Source of the DNA: Actinomadura hibisca NBRC 15177
Lineage (GTDB): Bacteria; Actinomycetota; Actinomycetes; Streptosporangiales; Streptosporangiaceae
Assembly (NCBI RefSeq): GCF_001552635.1
Contig: NZ_BCRO01000019.1
Location: 124,001-188,000, forward strand
DNA: 64,000 bases
Direction: 5' to 3'
How positions within the stretch are numbered: the stretch's first letter is position 1; each line of letters starts with the position of its first letter. Shown here piece by piece: positions 52,822 to 61,748 of this stretch. Both the position numbers and the translations under genes were made by a program. The notes below the pieces were generated by a model. That model saw only the letters and a program-made list of their open reading frames with translations. It was not told the DNA's origin and did not search any database.

Positions 52822-54006
52822 CTACTTCTGTCGGGCGGAGATGACCACGCGGCGGTTCTTGGCGCGGCCTTCCGGGTCGTCGGAGCCGTCGGGCCTGGTG
52901 TTGGCGGCGGTGGGCTTGCTCTCGCCGTAGCCGGTGGCCTTCAGCCGGGAACGGTCGATGCCGCCCTTGGTGGCGAGCCAGTCGACGATGGCCTGGGCGC
53001 GCTGCTCGGAGAGCGTCTGGTTGGCGGCCGGTTCGCCCTTGGCGTCGGTGTGGCCGTCCACCTGGAGGGGCGCGGTGGCGGGGATCTCCTTGCGCACGGA
53101 GGCCGCGATCTTGGCGAGTTCGGTCGCGGCGGCGGGCTTGATGTCGGCCCTGCCGAAGTCGAACAGCACGTCGGCCTCGATGTTGTAGGCGATCTGGTCG
53201 TCGCCCTTGATGATGTTGCTCCGGCCTGCGGTGTACTGCTGCAGAGACGCCTGGCGGACGCTGACCTGGGGAATGCTCACCTGGGGAACGCTGACTTGGG
53301 GAACGCTCACCTGGCGGATGCATTCGTTTTTGGAATTGCAGGCCGAGGGCCGGTACACCGACGGCCGGTACACCGAAGCGCGATACGCCGAGGGCCGGTA
53401 CACCGACGGCCGGTACACCGAGGCGACGTATTCGCCCTCCTGCGTGGGCTTGGCCTGGCAGACCTCCGGAGTCTGCGTTGCGGCGACCGTCACCGGCGAG
53501 GCCGATTCGGCGTTGGCGCGCTCGGGAGCGAGCTTGATGCCGCCCGCGTCGACGCCGGGGATCTCCACCTCCGGAATCCGCACCCCGGGGATGGTGACGC
53601 CGGGGATGCTCACCGCGCTCAGGCAGCCGCCGGGGGCGGGCCTGACGTCCACGCACTGGGCCGGGACCCGCTGGGCGGGGATGTCCACGCCGGGGATCGT
53701 GACGGCCGCGATCTTCTGGCCGCCGACGGTCGCCTCGGGGATGTGCACCGGGTCGGCGTGCACGGCCGGGATCTCGACGGCCTTGATGAGCTGCCCGCCG
53801 TTGGGGCAGGAGGCCGGCTCCGGGCCGGTGGAGGTGGGGGACGGCGAGGCGGTGCCGGCCGCGCCGGTGGGGCGCGCCTCGCCGGAGGCGGAGCCGCCCG
53901 GCTTCGGGTCGCCGCCGCCGCAGGAGGCGGCGAACAGCATGAGGGCGACGAGCGGGGCGACGACTCCGGTGATGCGCCGCGTCGTGCCCGCTGCGGGTCC
54001 GTGCAC
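52822..54006 (-). CDS. OmpA-domain lipoprotein with short tandem beta-repeat blocks
   Basis: 394 residues; GTG 54006 has a perfect GGAGGTCACC site. Signal and lipobox (MLFAASCGGG). Residues 75-265 contain three repeat styles: IPGVTIPGVRIPEVEIPGVD, YRPSVYRPSAYRASVYRPSV and QVSVPQVSVPQVSIPQVS, each with a 5-residue period like a left-handed or pentapeptide-type beta-helix. The C-terminal OmpA domain is intact (EADVLFDFGRADI, DGHTDAKGEPAAN, GRAKNRRVV). The repeats may form a rigid stalk from membrane to wall. Confidence 0.85.
   Translation of the reverse strand: MHGPAAGTTRRITGVVAPLVALMLFAASCGGGDPKPGGSASGEARPTGAAGTASPSPTSTGPEPASCPNGGQLIKAVEIPAVHADPVHIPEATVGGQKIAAVTIPGVDIPAQRVPAQCVDVRPAPGGCLSAVSIPGVTIPGVRIPEVEIPGVDAGGIKLAPERANAESASPVTVAATQTPEVCQAKPTQEGEYVASVYRPSVYRPSAYRASVYRPSVYRPSACNSKNECIRQVSVPQVSVPQVSIPQVSVRQASLQQYTAGRSNIIKGDDQIAYNIEADVLFDFGRADIKPAAATELAKIAASVRKEIPATAPLQVDGHTDAKGEPAANQTLSEQRAQAIVDWLATKGGIDRSRLKATGYGESKPTAANTRPDGSDDPEGRAKNRRVVISARQK
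53258..53425 (-). repeat. 15-bp tandem repeats encoding pentapeptide blocks
   Basis: Two arrays: about four units of the type gctcacctggggaac (53265-53315) and about six units of the type cggtacaccgacggc (53340-53425), coding for VSVPQ and YRPSV pentapeptides. Expansion by slippage is likely. Confidence 0.8.
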
Positions 54007-54040
54007 TGGTGACCTCCTGGGGGGAGAGGTGGTGGGGCGG

Positions 54041-54631
54041 TCAGAAGGTGATGTCCACGCGGCGGTTCTTCGCCCGGCCCTCGGGGTTGTCCTTGCCGTT
54101 GACCTCGTTGGGGGCGACGGGCTCGTCCTCCCCGTGGCCGACCGCCGTGATCTTGACGGGGGTGCCGCGCAGCAGGCGTTCCAGCTCGGCCCTGACCGCC
54201 TCGGCCCGCTGCTTGGACAGGCGCAGGTTGTAGCCGGGGTCGCCCTGGGCGTCGGAGTGGCCCGCCACCTGCACGGGACGGCCGGCCTCGCGCAGGCGGG
54301 GGGCCAGCCGGGAGACGCGACGGCGGGCCGCGTCGGTGAGCGTCGCCTTGTCGAAGTCGAACAGCACGTCCGAGGAGATGCGCACCGTCACCTTCGCGCC
54401 CTCCTTCTGCTCCTCCTCCAGCGGCAGGACGGCCTTGGACAGGTCGAGGTCGAGGGTGGCCTTGGCCGGATCGATGTCCCGGGTCGCGCCCGCGGTGTCC
54501 AAGGTCAGGACCGACCTGGCGAGGTTGGGGTCGGGCACCCGGGGATCGGGCGACGCGCCGGCCAGGGACGGGGAGCCGAGGACGGTCGCCAGCACGAGGA
54601 CCGCGACGGCGGGTCGTCTCATCGGGATCAC
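54041..54631 (-). CDS. Secreted single OmpA-domain protein
   Basis: 196 residues from GTG 54631, which overlaps the upstream stop (GTGA); ATG 54622 is an alternative. Signal peptide without lipobox, a short Asp/Leu repeat region (TLDTAGATRDIDPAKATLDLDL), and an OmpA domain (SSDVLFDFDKATL, GHSDAQGDPGYN, GRAKNRRVDITF). Translationally coupled to the lipoprotein gene upstream; the pair corresponds to the fused plan of the 51017 and 23173 proteins split in two. Confidence 0.85.
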   Translation of the reverse strand: MIPMRRPAVAVLVLATVLGSPSLAGASPDPRVPDPNLARSVLTLDTAGATRDIDPAKATLDLDLSKAVLPLEEEQKEGAKVTVRISSDVLFDFDKATLTDAARRRVSRLAPRLREAGRPVQVAGHSDAQGDPGYNLRLSKQRAEAVRAELERLLRGTPVKITAVGHGEDEPVAPNEVNGKDNPEGRAKNRRVDITF

Positions 54632-55203
54632 CGCTCGATCGGGACGTTGCGGAAGATGGGGAAGTAGCCGAACTGCACGTCCACCGCCTGCACGTTCTCC
54701 GGCGGGGCGGCGAAGGTGTAGCTCAGGGTGGACGGCTGGTTCGGCGTGAACGTGGGGTTGCCCGAGCCCACCTCCCGGTCGGCCGAGTCCTTCACCACCA
54801 CGTAGCGCTTGAGGTTGACCGCGTCGAGCAGCGAGACGGCGGGGAAGTTGCCGCCGTTGACGCCGTAGAGGTTCTCGCTGCCCCCGTTGATGCCCTCGGT
54901 GCTGCCCCGCAGGGTGAGCGACAGGGTCAGGTGGGCCAGCCGGCCGCGGGCGGACAGGCTGACGACCGCCAGCTCGACCGGGCCCTTGGCCGAGCCGGTG
55001 GTGATCTTCACCAGCGGCTTGGCGGGATCGGCGACCTTGGGCTCGCCCTTGCCCACGGCGTTGGCGGCCTTGCCCGGACCGGCCCCGCCGCCGCCCCCGC
55101 CGTCGCCGGAGGAGGAGTCGCCGCCGAGCACCGAGCAGCCGGTCAGGGCGGCGGTGAGCAGGAGGGCCGTCGCGAGCGTCGCCGCGCGGTGCCGGATGTG
55201 CAT
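54628..55203 (-). CDS. Lipoprotein with a single beta-sandwich domain
   Basis: 191 residues with signal and lipobox (LTAALTGCSV), a Gly/Ser-rich linker, then a beta-domain (VELAVVSLSARGRLAHLTL, VSLLDAVNLKRYVVV, YTFAAPPENVQAVDV) like the flanking domains of the fused OmpA lipoproteins. First gene of the cluster; its promoter region faces the XRE-type regulator. Confidence 0.8.
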   Translation of the reverse strand: MHIRHRAATLATALLLTAALTGCSVLGGDSSSGDGGGGGGAGPGKAANAVGKGEPKVADPAKPLVKITTGSAKGPVELAVVSLSARGRLAHLTLSLTLRGSTEGINGGSENLYGVNGGNFPAVSLLDAVNLKRYVVVKDSADREVGSGNPTFTPNQPSTLSYTFAAPPENVQAVDVQFGYFPIFRNVPIER

Positions 55204-55318
55204 CGTTCACCTTCTTCGTCGGGGGGAGGCGCCCGGCCGCACGTCGCATCGCATGTGCAAACAGGGAGCGGCATGGCACCATGGAAGAGCGGCTGTCGTT
55301 GCCTCTTGCAGATGGGAA

Positions 55319-55343
55319 TATACTGTTTGCAGTTGCGAACAGT
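55319..55343 (+). promoter_or_regulatory. Operator palindrome overlapping the -10 box of the XRE-type regulator gene
   Basis: ACTGTTTGC-AGTT-GCGAACAGT (55322-55343) is a near-perfect inverted repeat overlapping TATACT (55319-55324). A half-site GCAAACAG lies at 55257-55264 toward the divergent lipoprotein gene. Autorepression and control of the OmpA cluster are likely. Confidence 0.68.
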
Positions 55344-55359
55344 CAAGGGGGAGTTGGAT

Positions 55360-55944
55360 GTGAGTTCCGCAGAGGACACCGTGGTGCGCAACCGCGCCCT
55401 GCAGACCGAGTGGTACGGCGAGCCGCTGGGCGACCGGGTCCGCCGCCTGCTGGGCGTGCTCGGCCTGTCCCAGTCGGCGCTGGCCGGGGTGCTGGGATTG
55501 TCGCCGCCCATGCTCTCCCAGCTCATGTCCGGCCAGCGCGCGAAGATCAGCAATCCGGCGGTGCTCAACCGGCTGCTGGCGGTGGAGGAGCTGGCCGCCG
55601 ACCCCGGCTTCGAGACGCTCTCGGAGGCCGAGGTGCGCGGCAGGCTGACCGACATCCGCGCCGAGCTGGCCGCCACCACCTCCGGCGCCCGGCTGGCCGC
55701 CTCCAGCCACTCGCCGGTGGAGCGGGTGCTGGCCGAGCGGCTCGCCGCCGGCCAGGACCCGGCGGGCTCGCCCGCCCGCATCCTGCAGTCGTTGCTGCGC
55801 GAGGTCGCCTCCGCCGCCGAGATCGAGGCCGCCGCCTCGATGATCGACATCAGCTTCCCGGAGCTGGCTGAGGTCCTGCGGGTCTACGGCACCGGCCGCG
55901 CCAGCGACGCCGAGGCCCACTTCGCCCGCATGTTCGGGGGATGA
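55360..55944 (+). CDS. XRE-type helix-turn-helix regulator
   Basis: 194 residues from GTG 55360, 6 bp after GGGGGAG. HTH at about 25-60 (RRLLGVLGLSQSALAGVLGL, SPPMLSQLMSGQR). The helical C-terminal half may sense a ligand or dimerise. It is divergent from the OmpA/lipoprotein cluster, and a palindrome overlaps its promoter, so it probably controls both. Confidence 0.87.
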   Translation: MSSAEDTVVRNRALQTEWYGEPLGDRVRRLLGVLGLSQSALAGVLGLSPPMLSQLMSGQRAKISNPAVLNRLLAVEELAADPGFETLSEAEVRGRLTDIRAELAATTSGARLAASSHSPVERVLAERLAAGQDPAGSPARILQSLLREVASAAEIEAAASMIDISFPELAEVLRVYGTGRASDAEAHFARMFGG

Positions 55945-56359
55945 GGGCCGACCGCCCGCCGGACGCCGACCGCCGGGGCGGTTCACGCTGTCACCGAGCG
56001 TGACGACATTGGTTCCGGACGGGCTTATCGGGCGGTAGCGCACCGTCCGGGATGCCTCGGTCATGCCTCGTCGCACTGGTCTCGATGCCCATCGGCCATA
56101 ACCCCTGATTATGGGATCGCGCCGGGTGGAAAGGGGTTGTGTCGCGGCATACTCTGTGGTCAGGGTCACACGCGGTCCGCCCTGTTATGTATGTCACAGT
56201 GCCGGGCCGGTGGCGTAGGGTCGCTTCGCTGGTAGCGCACACGAGGCGTCACCGTAGGTCCGCGGTGCCGTTCCAGGCCGGCCGGGGCGCGACGGCCGGG
56301 CGCGTGCGCTCGCCCGCGGTACGGGGACCCCTGACGACCCGAGCTCAGGAGAGCGATCG
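55945..56359. other. Regulatory region upstream of the Sdh1 operon with a Crp-like site
   Basis: 415 bp without a gene. A TGTGG-N6-TCACA element (56155-56170) matches the Crp/GlxR consensus TGTGA-N6-TCACA with one mismatch. TAGGGT (56216-56221) is a -10 candidate about 54 bp further on, which would put the site near -65. Confidence 0.5.
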
Positions 56360-57190
56360 ATGAGCACTGTGGAGGCGCCGGACAAGACGCGCGCCCGCAT
56401 CAAGGAACGCACGCTCCGCAAGGACAACTGGCGCGTCTATCCGATCACCACGCTGGTGATCTTCACGGCGTGGGTGGTGTACGCGACGGTGCGCGCCTTC
56501 TGGGGCGCGGCCTTCTACGTCCCGGAGTTCCACTACCTGACGCCGTTCTACTCGCCCTGCCTCAACGAGATCTGCAACAACGTCACCGTCAACGGGCACA
56601 CCGGCGACGCCGCCGAGTTCGGCGCGTTCCTGCCGGCCGCCACGCGCGGCTGGATCCCGTTCGCGGCGCTGTCGCTGCCGTTCCTGCTGCTGTTCCGGCT
56701 GACCTGCTACTACTACCGCAAGGCCTACTACCGCTCGTACTGGGCCTCGCCGCCCGCGTGCGCGGTCGCCGAGCCGCACAAGAAGTACTCCGGCGAGCGC
56801 CGCTTCCCGCTGATCGGGCAGAACCTGCACCGGTACTTCTGGATGGCGGCGTTCCTCATCTCGCTCGTCAACACCTACGACGCCATCCGCGCCTTCCACG
56901 GCAAGGACGGCGGCTTCGGCGTCGGGCTCGGCACCCTGATCCTGCTCGCCAACGTGATCCTGCTGTGGGGCTACACCCTGTCGTGCCACTCCTGCCGGCA
57001 CATCGTCGGCGGGCGGTTGAAGAACTTCTCCAAGCACCCGGTCCGGTACCGGATGTGGGGCTGGGTCTCCAAGCTGAACGAGCGGCACGGGCAGTACGCG
57101 CTCATCACGCTCGGCTCGCTGGTGGTCGCCGACCTGTACGTGGCGCTGGTGGCCAGCGAGACCATCTCCGACCTGCGATTCTTCAACTGA
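56360..57190 (+). CDS. sdhC: Sdh1-type succinate dehydrogenase membrane anchor subunit
   Basis: 276 residues with five transmembrane helices. His-containing segments (QNLHRYFWMAAF, LSCHSCRHIVGG) are candidates for haem or quinone contacts. An extra Cys-containing loop (SPCLNEICNN) follows helix 1. The layout (anchor, flavoprotein, iron-sulfur) and length match the mycobacterial Sdh1 enzymes (Rv0249c type). GGAGAGCG precedes the ATG. Confidence 0.88.
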   Translation: MSTVEAPDKTRARIKERTLRKDNWRVYPITTLVIFTAWVVYATVRAFWGAAFYVPEFHYLTPFYSPCLNEICNNVTVNGHTGDAAEFGAFLPAATRGWIPFAALSLPFLLLFRLTCYYYRKAYYRSYWASPPACAVAEPHKKYSGERRFPLIGQNLHRYFWMAAFLISLVNTYDAIRAFHGKDGGFGVGLGTLILLANVILLWGYTLSCHSCRHIVGGRLKNFSKHPVRYRMWGWVSKLNERHGQYALITLGSLVVADLYVALVASETISDLRFFN

Positions 57191-57204
57191 GGGACCCCCG
57201 GATC

Positions 57205-59169
57205 ATGACTGAGATCGAAAGGCACTCCTACGACGTCGTCGTGATCGGTGCGGGCGGCGCGGGCCTGCGCGCCGCGATCGAGGCGCGGCTGCAGGGCAAG
57301 AAGACGGCGATCATCTCCAAGTCGCTGTTCGGCAAGGCGCACACCGTGATGGCCGAGGGCGGCGCCGCCGCCGCGATGGGCAACGTCAACCCCAACGACA
57401 ACTGGCAGGTCCACTTCCGCGACACCATGCGCGGCGGCAAGTTCCTCAACAACTGGCGGATGGCCGAGCTGCACGCCAAGGAGGCGCCCGACCGCGTCTG
57501 GGAGCTGGAGCACTGGGGCGCGCTGTTCGACCGCACCAAGGACGGCAAGATCTCCCAGCGCAACTTCGGCGGCCACGAGTACCCGCGCCTCGCGCACGTC
57601 GGCGACCGCACCGGGCTGGAGCTGATCCGCACCGCGCAGCAGAAGATCGTGGCGCTCCAGCAGGAGGACCACCGCGACTTCGGCGACTACGAGGCGCGGC
57701 TGAAGGTCTGGGCCGAGACGACCGTCACCCGGCTGCTGCTGGACGGCGACCGCATCGCGGGCGTGTTCGCCTACGTCCGCGAAACCGGCAAGTTCGTGGT
57801 GTTCGAGGCCCCGGCGGTCGTGCTGGCCACCGGCGGCATCGGCAAGGCGTTCAAGGTCACCTCCAACTCCTGGGAGTACACCGGCGACGGCCACTCGCTG
57901 GCCCTGCTGGCGGGCGCGACCCTGCTCAACATGGAGTTCGTGCAGTTCCACCCGACCGGCATGGTCTGGCCGCCCTCGGTCAAGGGCATCCTGGTCACCG
58001 AGTCGGTGCGCGGCGACCGCGGCGTCCTGAAGAACTCCGACGGCAAGCGCTTCATGTTCGAGTACATCCCCGAGGTGTTCAAGGACAAGTACGCGACCTC
58101 CGAGGAGGAGGCCGACCGCTGGTACGACGACCCCGACAACAACCGGCGGCCGCCCGAGCTGCTGCCGCGCGACGAGGTCGCCCGCGCCATCAACTCCGAG
58201 GTCAAGGCGGGCCGCAACTCCCCGCACGGCGGCGTGTTCCTCACCGTCGTCGGCCGCATGCCCGGCGGCGCCGAGGAGATCAAGCGGCGGCTGCCGGCGA
58301 TGCACCACCAGTTCAAGGAGCTGGCCGACGTCGACATCACCAAGGAGCCGATGGAGGTCGGCCCGACCTGCCACTACGTGATGGGCGGCGTCGAGGTCGA
58401 CCCCGACACCGGCGCCGCGCTGGTGCCGGGCCTGTTCGCGGCCGGCGAGTGCTCGGGCGGCATGCACGGCTCCAACCGGCTGGGCGGCAACTCGCTGACC
58501 GACCTGCTGGTGTTCGGCCGCCGCGCCGGGGCGGGCGCGGCCGAGTACGTCGACGGCCTGGGCGGCGCGCGGCCCGGCGTGCCCGAGGACGAGGTCGCCA
58601 AGGCCACCGCCGAGGCGCTGGCGCCGCTGGAGCGCACCGGCGGCGAGAGCCCCTACGCCGTGCACGCCGAGCTCCAGCAGACCATGAACGAGCTGGTCGG
58701 CATCATCCGCAAGGAGGGGGAGCTGGAGCGGGCCATCGAGGCGCTGGACGGGCTGCGCGAGCGCGTCGCCAAGGTCAGCGTCGCGCCCGTCGCCGTCGAC
58801 GACGGCCGCGGCTACCACCCCGGCTGGCACCTGGCGCTCGACCTGCGCAACATGTTGCTGGTGTCGGAGGCCATCGCGAGGTCGGCGCTGGAGCGCACCG
58901 AGAGCCGCGGCGGCCACACCCGCGACGACCACCCGCAGATGTCGGCCGACTGGCGCAAGGTCAACCTGGTGTGCCGGCTGGCCGGCGATCCCGACGACCC
59001 GCGCGTCGAGCTGCGGCACCAGCCCATGGAGCCGATGCGCGCCGACCTGATCGGGCTGTTCGAGACCGACGAGCTGAAGAAGTACCTCACCGCCGAGGAG
59101 CTGCCCGCCCAGGTCCAGGACGCGCAGCCGCAGGACGCCCCCGCCGACAGCGAGGAGACCGACCGATGA
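57205..59169 (+). CDS. sdhA: Sdh1-type succinate dehydrogenase flavoprotein subunit
   Basis: 654 residues. Rossmann FAD motif VVVIGAGGAGLRAAIEA; a His-Ala-like FAD attachment region (SKSLFGKAHTVMAEGG); the catalytic FVQFHPTGM; GGNSLTDLLVFGRRAG; and the C-terminal helical domain. Oxidises succinate to fumarate and passes electrons to SdhB. It ends with an ATGA overlap onto sdhB. Confidence 0.95.
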   Translation: MTEIERHSYDVVVIGAGGAGLRAAIEARLQGKKTAIISKSLFGKAHTVMAEGGAAAAMGNVNPNDNWQVHFRDTMRGGKFLNNWRMAELHAKEAPDRVWELEHWGALFDRTKDGKISQRNFGGHEYPRLAHVGDRTGLELIRTAQQKIVALQQEDHRDFGDYEARLKVWAETTVTRLLLDGDRIAGVFAYVRETGKFVVFEAPAVVLATGGIGKAFKVTSNSWEYTGDGHSLALLAGATLLNMEFVQFHPTGMVWPPSVKGILVTESVRGDRGVLKNSDGKRFMFEYIPEVFKDKYATSEEEADRWYDDPDNNRRPPELLPRDEVARAINSEVKAGRNSPHGGVFLTVVGRMPGGAEEIKRRLPAMHHQFKELADVDITKEPMEVGPTCHYVMGGVEVDPDTGAALVPGLFAAGECSGGMHGSNRLGGNSLTDLLVFGRRAGAGAAEYVDGLGGARPGVPEDEVAKATAEALAPLERTGGESPYAVHAELQQTMNELVGIIRKEGELERAIEALDGLRERVAKVSVAPVAVDDGRGYHPGWHLALDLRNMLLVSEAIARSALERTESRGGHTRDDHPQMSADWRKVNLVCRLAGDPDDPRVELRHQPMEPMRADLIGLFETDELKKYLTAEELPAQVQDAQPQDAPADSEETDR

Positions 59170-59936
59170 GCTACGAGGCGAAGTTCCGGGTGTGGCGCGG
59201 CGACGCGGGCGACGGCGAGCTGCGCGACTACCGCGTCGAGGTGAACGAGGGCGAGGTCGTCCTCGACATCATCCATCGGCTCCAGGCCACCCAGGCCCCC
59301 GACCTCGCGGTCCGCTGGAACTGCAAGGCCGGCAAGTGCGGCTCGTGTTCGGCCGAGATCAACGGCATGCCGCGGCTGCTGTGCATGACCCGGATGTCGA
59401 CCTTCACGCCGGAGGAGACGATCACCGTCACGCCGGTGCGCACCTTCCCGGTGATCCGCGACCTGGTCACCGACGTGTCGTTCAACTACGAGAAGGCGCG
59501 GCAGATCCCGTCGTTCGACCCGGGCGACACCAAGCCGGGCGAGTTCCGGATGCAGCAGGTCGACGTGGAGCGCTCGCAGGAGTTCCGCAAGTGCATCGAG
59601 TGCTTCCTGTGCAACAACGTCTGCCACGTCATCCGCGACCACGAGGAGAACAAGCCGGGCTTCGCCGGCCCGCGCTTCCTCATGCGCATCGCCGAGCTGG
59701 AGATGCACCCGGCCGACGAGTCCGACCGGCGCAACATCGCCCAGGAGGACCACGGGCTCGGCTTCTGCAACATCACCAAGTGCTGCACCGAGGTCTGCCC
59801 GGAGCACATCAAGATCACTGACAACGCGCTGATCCCGATGAAGGAGCGGGTGGTCGGCCGCCGCTACGACCCGGTGGTCTGGCTCGGCAGCAAGCTCGGC
59901 ATCGTGAAGAAGGGGCAGGACACGCCCTCGGCGTGA
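59166..59936 (+). CDS. sdhB: Sdh1-type succinate dehydrogenase iron-sulfur subunit
   Basis: 256 residues. [2Fe-2S] in CKAGKCGSC...C, [4Fe-4S] in CIECFLCNNVC, [3Fe-4S]-type in CNITKCCTEVCP. The N-terminus (FRVWRGDAGDGELRDYRVEV) closely follows the Rv0247c family. The ATG overlaps the sdhA stop. Confidence 0.95.
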   Translation: MSYEAKFRVWRGDAGDGELRDYRVEVNEGEVVLDIIHRLQATQAPDLAVRWNCKAGKCGSCSAEINGMPRLLCMTRMSTFTPEETITVTPVRTFPVIRDLVTDVSFNYEKARQIPSFDPGDTKPGEFRMQQVDVERSQEFRKCIECFLCNNVCHVIRDHEENKPGFAGPRFLMRIAELEMHPADESDRRNIAQEDHGLGFCNITKCCTEVCPEHIKITDNALIPMKERVVGRRYDPVVWLGSKLGIVKKGQDTPSA

Positions 59937-60132
59937 GCCGCGGGGAACGTGCAGAGGCCGGCGGGCGGCGTGCCCCCGTCACCGCCGCCCGCCCGCCGCC
60001 GTTCCCCATGAACGTCCGCTGCCGCGCGCGTCCCTCCGGACGCGCCCGCCGCGCTTCACCCTGCTGTGGCCGGGCGCAAATGAACAGGCATAAATACACA
60101 CAACGCGTGACGCATTCGTGATCGCGCGGCCT

Positions 60133-60161
60133 GTGACGGCCCGCATCCGGCCCTCTAGCGT
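60133..60161 (+). promoter_or_regulatory. Promoter of the Crp/Fnr-family gene, probably leaderless
   Basis: GTGACG (60133-60138), 17 nt, TAGCGT (60156-60161). The start would fall at about the ATG at 60168, implying a leaderless transcript. Confidence 0.5.
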
Positions 60162-60167
60162 GGAATC

Positions 60168-60887
60168 ATGACCGCCCTCGAACCCGGATCGTTCCTCGCC
60201 CAGCTGAGCCCGGAGGAGCGCGCCGACCTGGCGGCGCGGGGCCGGGTGCGCGAGTTCGGGCGCGGCGAGACGTTGTTCCGCGAGGGCGAGGAGTCCACGT
60301 GGGTAGCGGTGCTGCTGACCGGCCGGGTCAAGGCGTTCTCGCACCGCGAGCAGGGCGGGGAGACGCTGCTGGCGGTGCGCGGGCCGGGCGCGCTGCTGGG
60401 CGAGGTCGCCGCGATCGACGAGCTGCCGCGCTCGGCCAGCGTCGCCACGCTGGAGGCCGCGAGCGCGCTGGCGGTGACCGCCGAGGAGTTCATGGGCTTC
60501 CTGCACCGGCACGGCCGCGTCTCGATCCTGATCATGCGGATGCTCTGCCAGCGCTGGCGGGACGCCGACCGCAAGCGCGTCGAGTTCGGCGCCTTCGACG
60601 CGACCGGCCGGGTCGCGCAGCGGCTGGTGGAGCTGGCCGAGCGGTTCGGCGTGCCCTACGAGCCGGGCGGCGGCGAGGACCCGCGCGCCGGCGGATCGGA
60701 GGGCGGGGAGCCCAGCGTGCTGATCAACCTGAACCTGTCGCAGGAGGAGCTGGCGGGCTGGGTGGGCGCGTCCCGGGAGGCGGTCAGCAAGGCGCTGCGC
60801 ACGCTGCGGCGGCACGGGTGGATCGAGACGGGGCGGCGCAGCGTGATCGTCCACGACCTCCGGGCGCTGCGCAGGCACGCCCGCTAG
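60168..60887 (+). CDS. Crp/Fnr-family transcription regulator
   Basis: 239 residues. Cyclic-nucleotide-binding beta-barrel (about 12-125; GALLGEVAAIDELPRSASV in the phosphate-binding position, where Crp has GELG-RSA) and a C-terminal winged HTH (NLSQEELAGWVGASREAVSKALRTL). No Cys cluster for an Fnr-type iron-sulfur centre, so a ligand or cAMP sensor is likelier. It lies between two succinate dehydrogenase loci. Confidence 0.9.
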   Translation: MTALEPGSFLAQLSPEERADLAARGRVREFGRGETLFREGEESTWVAVLLTGRVKAFSHREQGGETLLAVRGPGALLGEVAAIDELPRSASVATLEAASALAVTAEEFMGFLHRHGRVSILIMRMLCQRWRDADRKRVEFGAFDATGRVAQRLVELAERFGVPYEPGGGEDPRAGGSEGGEPSVLINLNLSQEELAGWVGASREAVSKALRTLRRHGWIETGRRSVIVHDLRALRRHAR

Positions 60888-60922
60888 CGGGGCCCGCTGG
60901 GCGGGCGCGGGTCCGGGAAGGC

Positions 60923-60960
60923 GCGAGCGCCGCGCCCCAGGCCCTGGACGCGGCGCTCGC
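60923..60960. terminator. Bidirectional hairpin between the Crp-like gene and a convergent gene
   Basis: 12-bp perfect arms (60923-60934, 60949-60960). No T tract. Confidence 0.6.
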
Positions 60961-60974
60961 CGGACGGCCGCGGT

Positions 60975-61748
60975 CTAGCGGATGCCGCGCTCGCCCGCGT
61001 AGGACTTGGTGCTGTCGCCGAACGCGTAGTTCTTGATCCGCACCACGGCGTCCAGCGCGGCGGCGTTGGAGCCGGCGGCGCTGGGCAGCTTGACCATCGC
61101 GTTGAGCGCGCCGTTCAGCAGGCCGCAGCCGGCCGCGGCGGGCACCGCGAAGGTGTTGTCGCTGATCTTGGTCTTGATGACGTAGGCGTCGCCGATCTTG
61201 CCCAGGCCCAGGTTCGACAGGCCCGGCTTGAGGTTGATCGGGCTCGCCTGGCTCCCGATGAAGCACTTGTCGCCGAAGACGAAGTGGTTGACCTTGATCT
61301 TCATGGGCAGCACGTCCGGCACCAGCAGCTTGCCCGGCTTGACCTCACCGGCCTGGCTGACCTGCACGCTCACGCCCGAGATGGGCAGCGGCAGGTTCTC
61401 CTTCGGCACCTCGATCGGCTCGCCCTGGAAGCCGCCCGCCGGGGTCAGCATCTGCATCTTCCACTCGTGCAGGCCCACCGCGACCGGGATCGTGATGGGC
61501 TTGGTGACCTTCTGGGTGAGGCCGCCCAGCTTCATCTCGCCGCCGGTGATGACGATCGACAGGCAGTTCCACAACCACGCCTGCGCGCCCGCGGGCGGCG
61601 CGGGGCAGTCCTTGAAGTCGGCCGGACTCGGCGTGTAGCCGGTCTCGGCGTGGGCGGCGGTGGCGGGACCGGTCGCCAGCAGTCCTGCGGCGAGGGCCGT
61701 GGCACCGAGCCCGGCGGTGATCCGGACCCGGTTGACCAGGTGCTTCAT
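60975..61748 (-). CDS. Secreted protein of unknown function
   Basis: 257 residues with a signal peptide (ATG 61748, GGAGACAC upstream; cleavage near AHA-ET). The mature domain has about five Cys (CPAPP, WNCLS, DKCF, AGCG) and mostly beta-strands (LPISGVSVQVSQ, VLPMKIKVNHFVFG, AYVIKTKIS). Similar secreted proteins occur in Streptosporangiales, but I know of no defined role. Confidence 0.72.
   Translation of the reverse strand: MKHLVNRVRITAGLGATALAAGLLATGPATAAHAETGYTPSPADFKDCPAPPAGAQAWLWNCLSIVITGGEMKLGGLTQKVTKPITIPVAVGLHEWKMQMLTPAGGFQGEPIEVPKENLPLPISGVSVQVSQAGEVKPGKLLVPDVLPMKIKVNHFVFGDKCFIGSQASPINLKPGLSNLGLGKIGDAYVIKTKISDNTFAVPAAAGCGLLNGALNAMVKLPSAAGSNAAALDAVVRIKNYAFGDSTKSYAGERGIR

Noticed and set aside
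53260..53425. Short direct repeats as possible iterons or a CRISPR
   Set aside because: They are in-frame 15-bp units encoding pentapeptides inside an OmpA lipoprotein.
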